The translations under genes were made by a program, and so were the position numbers. From CAZOWL01 sp964583605 (GTDB taxonomy: Bacteria > Pseudomonadota > Gammaproteobacteria > Chromatiales > Chromatiaceae): 14,412 bases of DNA. A model generated the notes under the pieces. The model was given only the letters and a program-made list of their open reading frames with translations, was not told where the DNA came from and did no database searches. Below are positions 1-7,598 of this stretch, piece after piece. How positions within the stretch are numbered: the stretch's first letter is position 1; every line of letters starts with the position of its first letter. Location of the stretch: the NCBI GenBank assembly GCA_964583605.1, contig CAZOWL010000104.1, forward strand, positions 1 through 14,412. The letters run 5' to 3'.

Positions 1-243
1 TGCCCGCCGCTGCCTAATCACGGCAAACGGTATCGCGTCCCAAAACCCGGGGGGGGCTAAACGCTTACTGAACAGGCCCAACGAATAAGGTTAGATCGTG
101 AGAGCGAAGCGAGCCAAGATCTGAACCGTTTGTTGGTACGCCAAGCGAAGCTTGGCGCTTCTTGCCCATACCATTACCCATAAGTCGATCCGTTGCACGA
201 GATCAGCGGGTTACGAGAGCGATCTTCAGGCCCCCGGACCAAG
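1..243. other. Non-coding left edge, no gene recognised
   Basis: I see no credible coding sequence here. There is a perfect 7-bp hairpin at 140-156 (GCCAAGC, loop GAA, GCTTGGC) without a T-run, and the left arm of a long inverted repeat at 166-186. The stretch leads into the group II intron fragment and is probably part of the same degraded region. Confidence 0.5.
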
Positions 244-315
244 GTGCGCCACCCTGGATCAGGCACTTGCGCCGGGTCGCATCCATGGCCGCCAGACTTA
301 TGGGTAATGGCATGG
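166..315. repeat. 21-bp inverted repeat straddling the intron 5' end
   Basis: The arms 166-186 and 295-315 are reverse complements at 20 of 21 positions. The match stops abruptly on both sides. The left arm lies outside, and the right arm inside, the sequence that looks like a group II intron. So the inverted repeat is not a normal intron helix, unless the intron start is placed wrongly. Confidence 0.7.
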
Positions 316-570
316 CTTCTTGCCGGGTGCAAGTCCCGGTCGGGTAAGGGCTAGCCATCCACCCGTATCGAGTGTTGCGCCTGTGGCGGACAGGGACGCC
401 CTGGTAAGGACAATAGAGCCATCGTGAACAACACAGGCGGAGCGTACACAGACGATCTTGTAGGCCAGAAGGGTGTCCGCACCACCCGGAAGCGATTTTA
501 GCCTCGTCAAAGGTAATAGAGCAGACGGCGACAGTGCCAGCAAACTGGAAGCCAACACAGAGGAATCGTT
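244..570 (+). ncRNA. Group II intron, 5' (domain I-like) fragment
   Basis: The segment opens with GTGCGCC, matching the GUGYG consensus for the 5' end of group II introns. It continues with blocks typical of domain I, such as GGGTGCAAGTCCCGG (a CCGGG/CCCGG stem at 323-339) and a following run reading CTAGCCATCC, ACCCGTATCGAG. The style of the 460-570 stretch matches the region before the intron-encoded reverse transcriptase in other introns. No reverse transcriptase and no domain V hairpin follow, so only the 5' portion survives and it cannot splice. The 3' break is not resolved; 570 is an estimate. The call is from memory of family patterns, not from a covariance search. Confidence 0.5.
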
Positions 571-787
571 AGATCGGGCTATGGGCGAGATGATGCGGCA
601 TAGGGCGGGAAGGCGCAGCGCATCCCCCCATTCGCGATTTGGCCGCTACGCCCGTAGAGATGTTCTTCTTTTAAATCGCGTGGCGGCTGACGATATCAAA
701 GATCTAAAGATGGAATTCCCCAGCCGGTTGGGTGCGATTAGCCTTTGTTCCCTACGCAATCCGCAGGGCTCTGCACGGTGCCGCGTG
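571..787. other. Unassigned degraded stretch
   Basis: Nothing recognisable is encoded here on either strand. It contains one 8-bp inverted repeat (CGCGATTT at 633-640, AAATCGCG at 673-680). It lies between the intron fragment and the dispersed repeat and may be the remains of either. Confidence 0.4.
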
Positions 788-914
788 TGCTTTACCATGA
801 AATTCGCGCAGCACGTTCGCTCCCTCGCCTTCTGGGAGAGGGTTGGGGTGAGGGAACGATCAGGGGCGAGGCGACGTTTCATGGTCGGGGGTGGCTCGCC
901 TCGCCCCATGATCG
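788..914. repeat. Dispersed palindromic repeat, copy 1
   Basis: Bases 788-842 match 14358-14412 at 51 of 55 positions in the same orientation. The core CTGGGAGAGGGTTGGGGTGA belongs to a type of intergenic repeat common in high-GC proteobacteria. To its right, 857-874 and 896-914 form an inverted repeat with a single-base bulge around a 21-base loop, and CCATGAAA (795-802) pairs with TTTCATGG (877-884). The whole element could therefore fold into nested hairpins, as a small non-autonomous element would. There is no coding content. Confidence 0.7.
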
Positions 915-920
915 TTAGCG

Positions 921-1100
921 CTATTTGTCGGGAAGGAAAGGGTTAATTAACTCGATCCCGCAATTTTCGAAATCGCTGGTATTCCGGGTAGCAACCGTGA
1001 GACCGTTGGTCCTGGCGGTAGCTGCGATCTGGCCGTCAGGAATACTCAGCGGACGGCCGATAGCCTTGTGGTAGCCCATGCTCTCACCGTAGGTTCGGGC
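921..1100 (-). pseudogene. VapC-type PIN-domain toxin, C-terminal fragment
   Basis: The last 55 or so codons read as the C-terminal half of a PIN-domain ribonuclease of the VapC/FitB kind. Visible are GRPLSIPDGQIAATAR, with the third conserved acidic residue in IPDGQ, then TVATRNTSDF, with the fourth, then a short INPF tail and a stop. The N-terminal half, which carries the first two metal-binding acidic residues, is absent, so the product cannot be an active nuclease. No partner vapB antitoxin is present. The homology ends near a 9-bp direct repeat (CTCACCGTA at 1083-1091 and 1107-1115), which may mark the breakpoint. The open frame continues upstream to 1178, but those residues do not look like PIN sequence. 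Confidence 0.7.
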
Positions 1101-1143
1101 TGCTGGCTCACCGTAAGTGGGTGCAACCCGTCTTCCGCTCCCG

Positions 1144-1338
1144 CTACGCGGCGAGAGGCTGGCTGAAATCGTCATCATTGGCGGCAGATCCTGGATAGAG
1201 GCGCTGGGATTCGCGCTGAATGCGAAAGGCGATGAACTCGTCCCAGAGGTTGCTGAGGTAGATGCAACGCATGTCCAGCATGGCGCGGGCGCCAGACATC
1301 ACCCAGCGCATGCCGGAGCGCTCCATGCGGTCTTGCTG
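1144..1338 (-). pseudogene. Transposase C-terminal remnant (ISKra4-like)
   Basis: About 60 in-frame codons plus a stop resemble the extreme C-terminus of a transposase. The stretch contains GMRWVMSGARAMLDMRC, then LWDEFIAFRIQRESQRLY, similar to the tail of ISKra4-group transposases (pattern W..GA.A.L..R......WD.F...RI..E..RLY). The family name is from memory and less certain than the transposase call. Everything N-terminal, including the catalytic residues, is missing, and no terminal inverted repeat is recognisable. The fragment stops almost exactly where the hypF tail begins on the other strand, so the two were joined by insertion followed by deletion. Confidence 0.55.
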
Positions 1339-1343
1339 CAGAG

Positions 1344-1541
1344 AACTGCCTGACCACGGTCGCCCTCTCCGGCGGCGTCTTCCAGAACCGGACCCTGTTC
1401 GAGGCCGTCGCCGACGGTCTCCGTGGGCTCGGTCTCACGGTGTTGGCCCATCGACTCGTACCGGCCAATGACGGCAGGCTCGCCCTGGGGCAGGCGGCGG
1501 TCGCCGCGGCGCGCCTCCTCGAGGATATGCCTGCCCGCTGA
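1344..1541 (+). pseudogene. hypF: hypF 3' fragment (hydrogenase maturation carbamoyltransferase)
   Basis: Sixty-five codons without a start, ending in TGA at 1539-1541, read as the C-terminus of HypF. They contain VALSGGVFQNRTLF, then VPANDGRLALGQAAVAAARL, the signature end of the Kae1-like domain. HypF is normally about 750 residues and makes the carbamoyl group that becomes the cyanide ligands of [NiFe] hydrogenases. Here only the last tenth or less remains. The reading frame is clean, which suggests recent loss. It has no start codon or upstream promoter, and it abuts the transposase remnant. The convergent ygiQ ends 39 bases downstream. Confidence 0.82.
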
Positions 1542-1580
1542 TGCCACTCGTGGCCCAGGCGGTCGCGGATAACGTGCGAT

Positions 1581-3710
1581 TCACTCTCTCCGCCGCGAGC
1601 GGTTCCCGTCGGGTCGGCGGCGTGCCGAGCGGCCCCGGCCGTCGGCGCTCGGTCCCTCAGGCCGGCGCCGACCTTCTCGCTTGTCGTCGCCTATGCCGGC
1701 CGGCTGAAAGGTCGGGACCAGGTGTCGGCGACCATTGCCGATCAGCTCCGCCCTGCCCATCGCCAGCAACGCCTCGCGCAGCAGCGGCCAGTTGTGCGGG
1801 TCGTGATAGCGGAGGAAGGCCTTGTGCAGGCGCCGCTGCCGAAGGTGGCGAGGCACCGGGATCTGTTCTGCCTCGTAGGTCACGCGCCGCAGCGGATTGC
1901 GTGACGTGTGATACATCGTCGAGGCCAGGGCCATCGGTGTCGGCAGGAAGCCCTGCACCTGGTCCAGCCTCAGCCGATGCGCCTTGAGCCAGCGCGCCAG
2001 GTTGAGCATGTCCTCGTCGGTCGTGCCCGGGTGGGCCGAGATGAAATAGGGGATCAGATACTGCTCCTTGCCGGCCTCGCGCGAAAAACGCGCGAACAGG
2101 GCCTCGAAGCGATCGTAAGCACCGATCTCGGGCTTCATCATCAGACTCAACGGGCCGGATTCGGTGTGCTCGGGTGCGACCTTCAGATAGCCGCCGACGT
2201 GATGAGTGACGAGCTCGCGGATATAGTCCGGCGAGCGCAGGGCCAGGTCGTAGCGCAAACCCGACGCGATCAAAACGCGCTTGATTCCGGGGATCTCGCG
2301 GACCTGGCGATAGAGCCGGACCAGCGGACCCTGATCGGTATCGAGATTCTGGCAGATCGTCGGGAACAGGCACGAGAGACGTCGACAGGCGGCCTCAGCG
2401 CGCGGATTGCGGCACCCGAGACGCCACATGTTGGCCGTCGGGCCGCCGAGATCGGAGATGATGCCGGTAAAGCCCGGTGTGCGATCGCGGATCTCGGTGA
2501 CTTCGCGCAGGATCGAGCCCGGTGAGCGGCTCTGGATCTGGCGCCCTTCGTGCGCCGTGATCGAGCAGAAGGTGCAGCCACCGAAGCAGCCGCGGACGAT
2601 GTTGACCGAGAAGCGGATCATCTCCCAGGCCGGCACGCGGGCCGCGCCATAGGCCGGGTGGGGTCGCCGGCTGTAGGGCAGCTCGTAGATCCGGTCGAGC
2701 TCGGCGGTCGTCAGCGGGCGGGCCGGCGGGTTGAGCCACAGCAGGCGGTCGCCGTGACCCTGCATCAGTGCCCGGGCATTGGCTGGATTAGTCTCCTGAT
2801 GCAGCACCCGGGAGGCGTGGGCGTAGAGTACCGGGTCGTCCCGTACCTGCTCGAACGAAGGCAGACGCACGACCTGCCGACCCCGCTCCGGGTCCGGGCG
2901 TCTTGGGCGACGGCTCAGCACCAGCCTGACCTCGCCTGACGGCTCCACCCCCCGTTCCGGATGATAGGGATCGGGCTGCGGTGCGCGTGGGCCGGGTGCG
3001 TCGAGGCGCGTCGAGTCGATCAGCTGCCACTCGGGGAGCGGCTCGCGGGTCATGAAGCCGGTGCCGGCGACGTCACGGATCGTGCCGATCGGGTCGCCGC
3101 GCGCCAGGCGGTGGGCCACCTCGACGATGGCGCGCTCGGCATTGCCGTAGATCAGTAGGTCGGCCTTGGCATCGGCCAGCGCCGAGCGGCGCACCTGATC
3201 CGACCAGTAGTCGTAGTGTGCCACGCGGCGCAGGCTGGCCTCGATGCCGCCGAGGACGATCGGCACATCGCCGAAGGCCTCGTGCGCCCGCTGGGCATAG
3301 ACGACGACCGAGCGGTCTGGCCGCCGGCCGGCCTCGCCGTCAGGCGTGTAGGGATCTTCGGAGCGCCGGCGTCGGTCGGCCGTATAGCGGTTGACCATCG
3401 AGTCCATGTTCCCCGCCGTGATGCCGAAGAAGAGGCCCGGGCGCCCGAGGCGGCGGAACGCGTCGACCTGCGTCCAATCGGGCTGGCTGATGATGCCGAC
3501 GCGAAAGCCATGCGCCTCCAGCAGTCGCCCGATCAGGGCCATGCCGAACGAGGGGTGATCCACATAGGCATCGCCGGTCACGAGGATGATGTCGCAGCAG
3601 TCCCAGCCGAGGACTTCCATCTCCTCCGGGGACATCGGCAGGACCGGCGCAATTCCGAAGCGATGCGCCCAGTAGGGGCGGTACGAGAACAGGCCGGGGA
3701 TCTGAGACAC
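1581..3710 (-). CDS. ygiQ: YgiQ family radical SAM protein
   Basis: This is a large radical SAM protein of the YgiQ (UPF0313) family, about 709 residues against about 740 in E. coli; the biochemical role is unknown. The N-terminus carries the family block LFSYRPYWAHRFG, APVLPMS, LGWDCCDIILVTGDAYVDHP. The [4Fe-4S] motif CFGGCTFC lies at about residues 375-382 (CxxxCxxC), followed by SITAHEGRQIQSRS. The C-terminal 40 residues are Arg-rich and low complexity. The frame stays open into mutM with no ATG before the family N-terminus. I chose the GTG at 3710, giving MSQIPGLFSYRPYW and a 37-base gap after mutM. A start at 3635 would cut off conserved residues. No strong ribosome binding site is visible. 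It is probably the last gene of the minus-strand block. Confidence 0.9.
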   Translation of the reverse strand: MSQIPGLFSYRPYWAHRFGIAPVLPMSPEEMEVLGWDCCDIILVTGDAYVDHPSFGMALIGRLLEAHGFRVGIISQPDWTQVDAFRRLGRPGLFFGITAGNMDSMVNRYTADRRRRSEDPYTPDGEAGRRPDRSVVVYAQRAHEAFGDVPIVLGGIEASLRRVAHYDYWSDQVRRSALADAKADLLIYGNAERAIVEVAHRLARGDPIGTIRDVAGTGFMTREPLPEWQLIDSTRLDAPGPRAPQPDPYHPERGVEPSGEVRLVLSRRPRRPDPERGRQVVRLPSFEQVRDDPVLYAHASRVLHQETNPANARALMQGHGDRLLWLNPPARPLTTAELDRIYELPYSRRPHPAYGAARVPAWEMIRFSVNIVRGCFGGCTFCSITAHEGRQIQSRSPGSILREVTEIRDRTPGFTGIISDLGGPTANMWRLGCRNPRAEAACRRLSCLFPTICQNLDTDQGPLVRLYRQVREIPGIKRVLIASGLRYDLALRSPDYIRELVTHHVGGYLKVAPEHTESGPLSLMMKPEIGAYDRFEALFARFSREAGKEQYLIPYFISAHPGTTDEDMLNLARWLKAHRLRLDQVQGFLPTPMALASTMYHTSRNPLRRVTYEAEQIPVPRHLRQRRLHKAFLRYHDPHNWPLLREALLAMGRAELIGNGRRHLVPTFQPAGIGDDKREGRRRPEGPSADGRGRSARRRPDGNRSRRRE

Positions 3711-3747
3711 GGGCGGATGTGGGCGGAAGACGCGAGCGAGCGGCGAT

Positions 3748-4563
3748 CTAACGTTGGCAGCGCGGGCAATAGACGCTCGAGCGCTGGCCGATCCGCTGGT
3801 GGAGCAGGCTCGTCCCGCAGCCGAGGCAGGGTGCCCCTTGCCGACCATAGACCCGCAGTGACAGAGCAAAATAGCCGGGATGGCCGTCCTCCTGGACGAA
3901 GTCGCGCAGGCTCGTGCCCCCGAGGTTGATGGCCTCGGTCAACACCGATCGGATCGCGGCCGCGAGGCCTTCAAAACGCCGCTCGCTGATGCGACCGCAG
4001 GGCCGGCCAGGGTGGATCCCGGCACGATGCAGTGATTCGCTGGCGTAGATGTTCCCGACCCCAACGATATGGCGCGCATCCATGATGAAGGGCTTGACGG
4101 CCATGCGTCGGCCTCGAGCCCGACGATACAGGTAGGCCCCGTCGAGCTCGGGATCCAGCGGCTCGGGGCCGAGGTGGCGCAGCAGCCGATGGGATTCGGG
4201 TGGCTCGGCGGTCCAGAGGAGGGCCCCGAAGCGACGCGGATCGCGCAGACGCAAGCTCAGGCCGGAGTCGAGCACCAGGTCGAAGTGGTCGTGCACCCCA
4301 GGCGGTGTGGCGACTGGCACCATGCGCAGGCTCCCTGACATCCCCAGATGCAGCAATAGCGTGCCCCGCTGCAGCTCGAGCAGCAGGTATTTGGCCCTCC
4401 GGCGCAGTTGAGCGATGCGCTGGCCGGCGACCGCGTCCTCGGTCTCAGCGGCGACCGGGTAGCGCAGCCGCCGGTCGCGCAGCAGCAGTCTCTCGATCCG
4501 TGCCCCGGTCAGGTGGGGCCGCAGGCCCCTCAAAGTGGTTTCGACCTCCGGCAGCTCAGGCAT
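3748..4563 (-). CDS. mutM: Formamidopyrimidine-DNA glycosylase (MutM/Fpg)
   Basis: Bifunctional base-excision repair enzyme that removes 8-oxoguanine and formamidopyrimidines and cuts the abasic site. All hallmarks are present in 271 residues. The N-terminus is MPELPEVE, with the Pro2 nucleophile (after Met removal) and Glu3. Next come RRAKYLLLEL with the catalytic lysine at about 58, HLGMSGSLR, DPRRFGALLW and VGVGNIYASESL. The C-terminal zinc finger has Cys at about 246, 249, 266 and 269 (CxxC, 16 residues, CxxC). The start ATG at 4563 has GGGGA just upstream. It lies 21 bases after the methyltransferase-like gene and 37 bases before ygiQ, consistent with one transcript. Confidence 0.97.
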   Translation of the reverse strand: MPELPEVETTLRGLRPHLTGARIERLLLRDRRLRYPVAAETEDAVAGQRIAQLRRRAKYLLLELQRGTLLLHLGMSGSLRMVPVATPPGVHDHFDLVLDSGLSLRLRDPRRFGALLWTAEPPESHRLLRHLGPEPLDPELDGAYLYRRARGRRMAVKPFIMDARHIVGVGNIYASESLHRAGIHPGRPCGRISERRFEGLAAAIRSVLTEAINLGGTSLRDFVQEDGHPGYFALSLRVYGRQGAPCLGCGTSLLHQRIGQRSSVYCPRCQR

Positions 4564-4584
4564 GTCCCCGCTTCACCGTGCCGA

Positions 4585-5127
4585 TCAGTAGATCCAAGGT
4601 ATGAACTTGCGCACACGGCGCGCATAGTCGGTGTATTCGGGGTGCCGCGCCGTGAGCCACTCTTCTTCGCGCGAGGCCTTGTAGTCGAAGAACACGAAGC
4701 CGAGGATCAGGATCAGCAGGTGCGGCAGGCTGAGACTGAAGACCACCCAACCGAAGGCGGCAAAGATCTGGCTGCTGTAGAGCGGATGGCGGACCAAGGC
4801 GTAGGCGCCGCGCTGCACGAGCTGATTGTGATCGACCGGATACGGCAGCGGCGTGATGAACTCGCGCAGATGCATCGAGCCCAGGGCCCCGAAGCCGATG
4901 GCGATGCCCCAGGAGAGGATCAGCACTACCCAGCGGCCTATCTCGGTGGCGGCGAGCCACTCCGGTGTGGCTAAGGGGCTCCAGCTCGGGGTCAGGATGA
5001 AGGCGAAGAGGATGATGAATTGGATGGCGACCAGCAGCTCGCCGCGCCGGCCATACCAAGGTTTGGGTGCTTGTGGATTCGGTTCCGTCATGGTGCTCGG
5101 TGAAGGATCGGTTCTAGGGGGCGGCAT
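4585..5127 (-). CDS. ICMT/PEMT-like integral membrane methyltransferase
   Basis: A 180-residue membrane protein of the isoprenylcysteine carboxyl methyltransferase / phospholipid methyltransferase-like superfamily; the bacterial members have mostly unknown substrates. Hydrophobic segments lie at about residues 31-47, 65-83 and 118-149 (probably two spans). The conserved C-terminal SAM-binding region is visible: RGAYALVRHPLY (106-117), then SREEEWL with the paired glutamates (152-158), then PEYTDYARRVRKFIPWIY. The chosen ATG at 5127 overlaps the stop of the upstream hydrolase as TAATG, implying translational coupling. A second in-frame ATG at 5091 (MTEPNP) is a possible alternative. The gene belongs to the minus-strand run ending with mutM and ygiQ. 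Confidence 0.8.
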   Translation of the reverse strand: MPPPRTDPSPSTMTEPNPQAPKPWYGRRGELLVAIQFIILFAFILTPSWSPLATPEWLAATEIGRWVVLILSWGIAIGFGALGSMHLREFITPLPYPVDHNQLVQRGAYALVRHPLYSSQIFAAFGWVVFSLSLPHLLILILGFVFFDYKASREEEWLTARHPEYTDYARRVRKFIPWIY

Positions 5128-6095
5128 TATGCCTGCGCCGCGCGTCGCTCGCGACGTCGCAGCCAGACCTCGAGGCCCTGGGCATTGAGGCCGATATCGA
5201 CGGCGAAGAGGCGCCTGAGCTCCACCTCGTCGAGGGCCACGCCGTGCTCGCGCGCCCGGCCGATCAGATTCACCGTGATGCCCTGCTCGAGGCGGGCGAG
5301 GCGCTCGGTGTCGTCGCGTCCCTCTTCGGCAAGCGCCAGACCGGCGAGATCCTGGATGCTCTGACGCAAGCCGCCGACGAGCGTGGCCGGCCCGTCGACT
5401 CGACCATAATGGGTCAGGTACATCGCGGTGGGCTGATAGGTCATGAGTCGATCCAGGCTGCGCTCCCAGAGGTCAGGGTCGAAGGCGACCGGTGTGGTGG
5501 GGGCGAAGAGCAACGGCCCCTGGTCCGTGTCGAATTCGCGATAGGAGATGCCAAAGGTGTCGCCGGTAAAGAAGCCACGCGTCTTGGCGTCATAGAGGCA
5601 GCCGTGATGATTCGCATGGCCGGGCGTGTCGAGGAAGGTCAGCGGTCGCCCCCCCAAGTCGATGATCTGACCGTCCTCGGCGATCATCAGGCGATCTTCG
5701 GGCACGGGGACGAGTTGTCCGAAATCGCGCTCGAAGGCCTCCTCGCCGTAGACCTCGATCGCCCCGGCGGTGAGCTTCGACGGGTCTATCATGTGGCGAG
5801 CGCCTTTTGGGTGGATCACCAGCCGGGCGTTCGGGCAGGCTCGCATCAGCGGCCCCGCGCCGCCGGCGTGATCGAGGTGGACATGCGTCGGGATCACGTA
5901 GTCGACCTCTTCCGGTCCGTGACCCAGGGCCGCGAGGATCTCCAACAAGGTCGGCACCGTCCGTGCCGTGCCGGTATCGACGAAGGCCAGATGATGCCCT
6001 TCACGAACCAGGTAGCAGGCGGCCAGTCCGTGTCGATAGAGGCCGGTCTCGATGCAGTAGACACCATCGGCGATCTCTTGAAAGGGTTGGGGCAT
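5127..6095 (-). CDS. MBL-fold metallo-hydrolase
   Basis: A 322-residue metallo-beta-lactamase-fold hydrolase of the glyoxalase II-like group; the substrate cannot be told from sequence. The metal-binding set is complete: THVHLDHAGG (His71, His73, Asp75, His76), the histidine in TPGHANHHG (about 160), FTGDTFG (Asp179) and a late histidine in YLTHYGRVD (about 229). About 100 C-terminal residues follow the fold and are helical, ending in an Arg-rich tail. The ATG at 6095 is preceded by AGAGGAAG at a workable distance. Its stop overlaps the next gene (TAATG). A self-complementary element lies in the 97-base gap between it and the sulfotransferase upstream, so it may have its own promoter. Confidence 0.88.
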   Translation of the reverse strand: MPQPFQEIADGVYCIETGLYRHGLAACYLVREGHHLAFVDTGTARTVPTLLEILAALGHGPEEVDYVIPTHVHLDHAGGAGPLMRACPNARLVIHPKGARHMIDPSKLTAGAIEVYGEEAFERDFGQLVPVPEDRLMIAEDGQIIDLGGRPLTFLDTPGHANHHGCLYDAKTRGFFTGDTFGISYREFDTDQGPLLFAPTTPVAFDPDLWERSLDRLMTYQPTAMYLTHYGRVDGPATLVGGLRQSIQDLAGLALAEEGRDDTERLARLEQGITVNLIGRAREHGVALDEVELRRLFAVDIGLNAQGLEVWLRRRERRAAQA

Positions 6096-6114
6096 CTTGT
6101 TGGTCTTCCTCTTG

Positions 6115-6170
6115 GCAGTTGGTTACAGGTAACGGCGCACCTGGTACGGTCCGCTGCGCGGACCAACTGC
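6115..6170. repeat. 56-base self-complementary element (three-way fold)
   Basis: Outer arms GCAGTTGGT (6115-6123) and ACCAACTGC (6162-6170) are perfect complements. Inside are two further hairpins: CAGGT/ACCTG (6126-6130, 6139-6143) and TCCGC/GCGGA (6150-6154, 6157-6161 region, loop TGC). The inner right stem can be extended to GGTCCGC/GCGGACC at the expense of the outer arm. It lies between the sulfotransferase stop and the hydrolase start. It may be a palindromic intergenic repeat or a structured mRNA spacer. No T-run follows, so a simple terminator is unlikely. Confidence 0.6.
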
Positions 6171-6192
6171 GATACTTGTCAGCGCGGGCAGG

Positions 6193-6855
6193 TCAGTCAG
6201 GGTCGAAGCGATAGCCAAGTAGCCTGATGTCCGGGGCGAAATGCCGCGCGACGAGCTCGGCCGTCTCCTCGTCGTAGTCGCAGCGGTAGTCGTGCTGACG
6301 GTCGGTCGCCTGGCGGCGGTGCGGCAGTGGCGGCGTCGCGATACCGATGCGCTCACAGGCGGTTGCGAAATCCTCAGCGAGACGCTCATAACGGCCAATG
6401 AAGTCGACCAGGATCTGGCCGCGCAGGTCGATCAGATAATCGGTCTGCAGCTCGATCGAGGTGTCCAGGTGATACTGATATGGGCGTGTCGAGTCGAGCT
6501 TCCAGCGCAGGAAGTCGCCGAACTCCGTGTGGCCGCCGAGATACTGCGGCCGCTCGCGCCGGATATGGTGGAAGGAGCTTACCTGGAGGTCCCACGGGTT
6601 CCGCACAAACGCGAACTTGAACAAGCTTTCGAACAGCTCACGTGGCAAGAGCTCCTTCGCCGCAATAACCTTGGCATGCCGCGGCAGCTTGCTGGCGATG
6701 CGGTGGCCGCTGAGGTGACTCAAGCGACTGCATACCATCATCGGCCAGAACCAGGGGTCGCGCCGGCGCAGGCGCTCGAGGGCGGTGCGCACGCTGGTGC
6801 CGCCGGTTTTGGCAATATGGACAAACAGAAACCGGAACTTGGGCGACAGCAGCAT
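6193..6855 (-). CDS. Sulfotransferase family protein
   Basis: A 220-residue protein of the sulfotransferase-2 type, which transfers sulfate from PAPS to an acceptor, usually a carbohydrate. The 5'-phosphosulfate loop is clear at the N-terminus: FVHIAKTGGTS (residues 11-21). The 3'-phosphate site is FAFVRNPWDLQVSSF (residues 81-95) with its Arg and Ser. The acceptor cannot be predicted. The start ATG at 6855 gives the usual short lead (MLLSPKFRFLFVHIAK). It is the first gene of the minus-strand block and is divergent from the lipoprotein at 7040; about 184 non-coding bases between them should hold both promoters. No glycan-synthesis genes adjoin it. Confidence 0.87.
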   Translation of the reverse strand: MLLSPKFRFLFVHIAKTGGTSVRTALERLRRRDPWFWPMMVCSRLSHLSGHRIASKLPRHAKVIAAKELLPRELFESLFKFAFVRNPWDLQVSSFHHIRRERPQYLGGHTEFGDFLRWKLDSTRPYQYHLDTSIELQTDYLIDLRGQILVDFIGRYERLAEDFATACERIGIATPPLPHRRQATDRQHDYRCDYDEETAELVARHFAPDIRLLGYRFDPD

Positions 6856-7039
6856 GGGCGTGCATTCTAACCCATCGCAGGCCGGGTGCTGGGGCGGTCC
6901 GAGTCACTCAGCACCTACCGGCCTTGCGATCGCCGCCGATGGTCGGCTGTTCCGCCATCAGGGGAGGGGCTGGGAACGGAGCGTCACCCGGCGTCGCCGC
7001 GTGCTGAGCTATATGGGATCATTCATGTCGAGGACGTCT

Positions 7040-7543
7040 ATGAAAGAGTATTGGCCGCTCTTTGGTGTCGCCGCGCTCGTCGCCGGCGGCTGTACGATCG
7101 TCGAGCCGATCGAGTACGCCGAGACGCTCTGCAACACGCTACCGATGGCCGATTACAGCGCCTGTGCGAGCCGCGTGCTGGATCACCATCGCTCCTGGGC
7201 TTGGGAGACGGATTTACCGCCAGGCTACAGCACGTCCGGGCCTTTCGCGATGGTTGTCGCCGATCGGCTCTACCTGGGGAGCTACTACTCCAATCCCTTT
7301 GCCGCGGCCTTTCGTGTCAGCAGCGGGTCGAGCGTCTGCCGTGGCGCTTATGACGCCTTGGCTGGATCTCCCGATGCCGTCCTGGACATTCGGTGCAACG
7401 ATGGCCGGCAAGGGACCGGCGAGCTGGTGTTGGATCAGAGGGGCCGGAACGGGGTCGGGGAGGTCTCATTCACAGACGGGACCTCCGGCCGGATCGTCTT
7501 TGGACACGGTGCCGCCGGCGCCGCGCCGCTCGCTGAAGGTTGA
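7040..7543 (+). CDS. Small predicted lipoprotein, function unknown
   Basis: A 167-residue protein with a short signal peptide, MKEYWPLFGVAALVAGGC, where Cys18 is the probable lipidation site (AGGC is an acceptable though not ideal lipobox). The mature part has a Tyr-rich stretch (VADRLYLGSYYSNPFAAAF), then a Gly-rich beta-like repeat region (DIRCNDGRQGTGE, RNGVGEVSFTDGTSGRIVFG). The last part alternates G and charged residues, as in short antiparallel strands. I do not recognise the family. The frame is open from 6785, but the ATG at 7040 has GAGG six bases upstream and gives a proper signal peptide; ATG 7025 is an alternative. It is followed 81 bases later by the dehydrogenase gene. Confidence 0.7.
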   Translation: MKEYWPLFGVAALVAGGCTIVEPIEYAETLCNTLPMADYSACASRVLDHHRSWAWETDLPPGYSTSGPFAMVVADRLYLGSYYSNPFAAAFRVSSGSSVCRGAYDALAGSPDAVLDIRCNDGRQGTGELVLDQRGRNGVGEVSFTDGTSGRIVFGHGAAGAAPLAEG

Positions 7544-7598
7544 CGGGCTCGCTGTCAGGCCATTGCGGATCGCCTCACGATGACCATCATAACGCAGT

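Noticed and set aside
473..946. 157-codon open frame over the intron and repeat
   Set aside because: It crosses from the intron fragment through the dispersed repeat; no protein family signal, and an intron reverse transcriptase would look different.
1908..3929. Long plus-strand open frames opposite ygiQ (1908-2525, 3216-3929)
   Set aside because: They lie antisense to a clear ygiQ, show no family motifs, and are expected in high-GC DNA.
5244..6227. 327-codon plus-strand open frame opposite the MBL hydrolase
   Set aside because: It is antisense to a complete metallo-hydrolase with all metal residues, and its product matches nothing I recognise.
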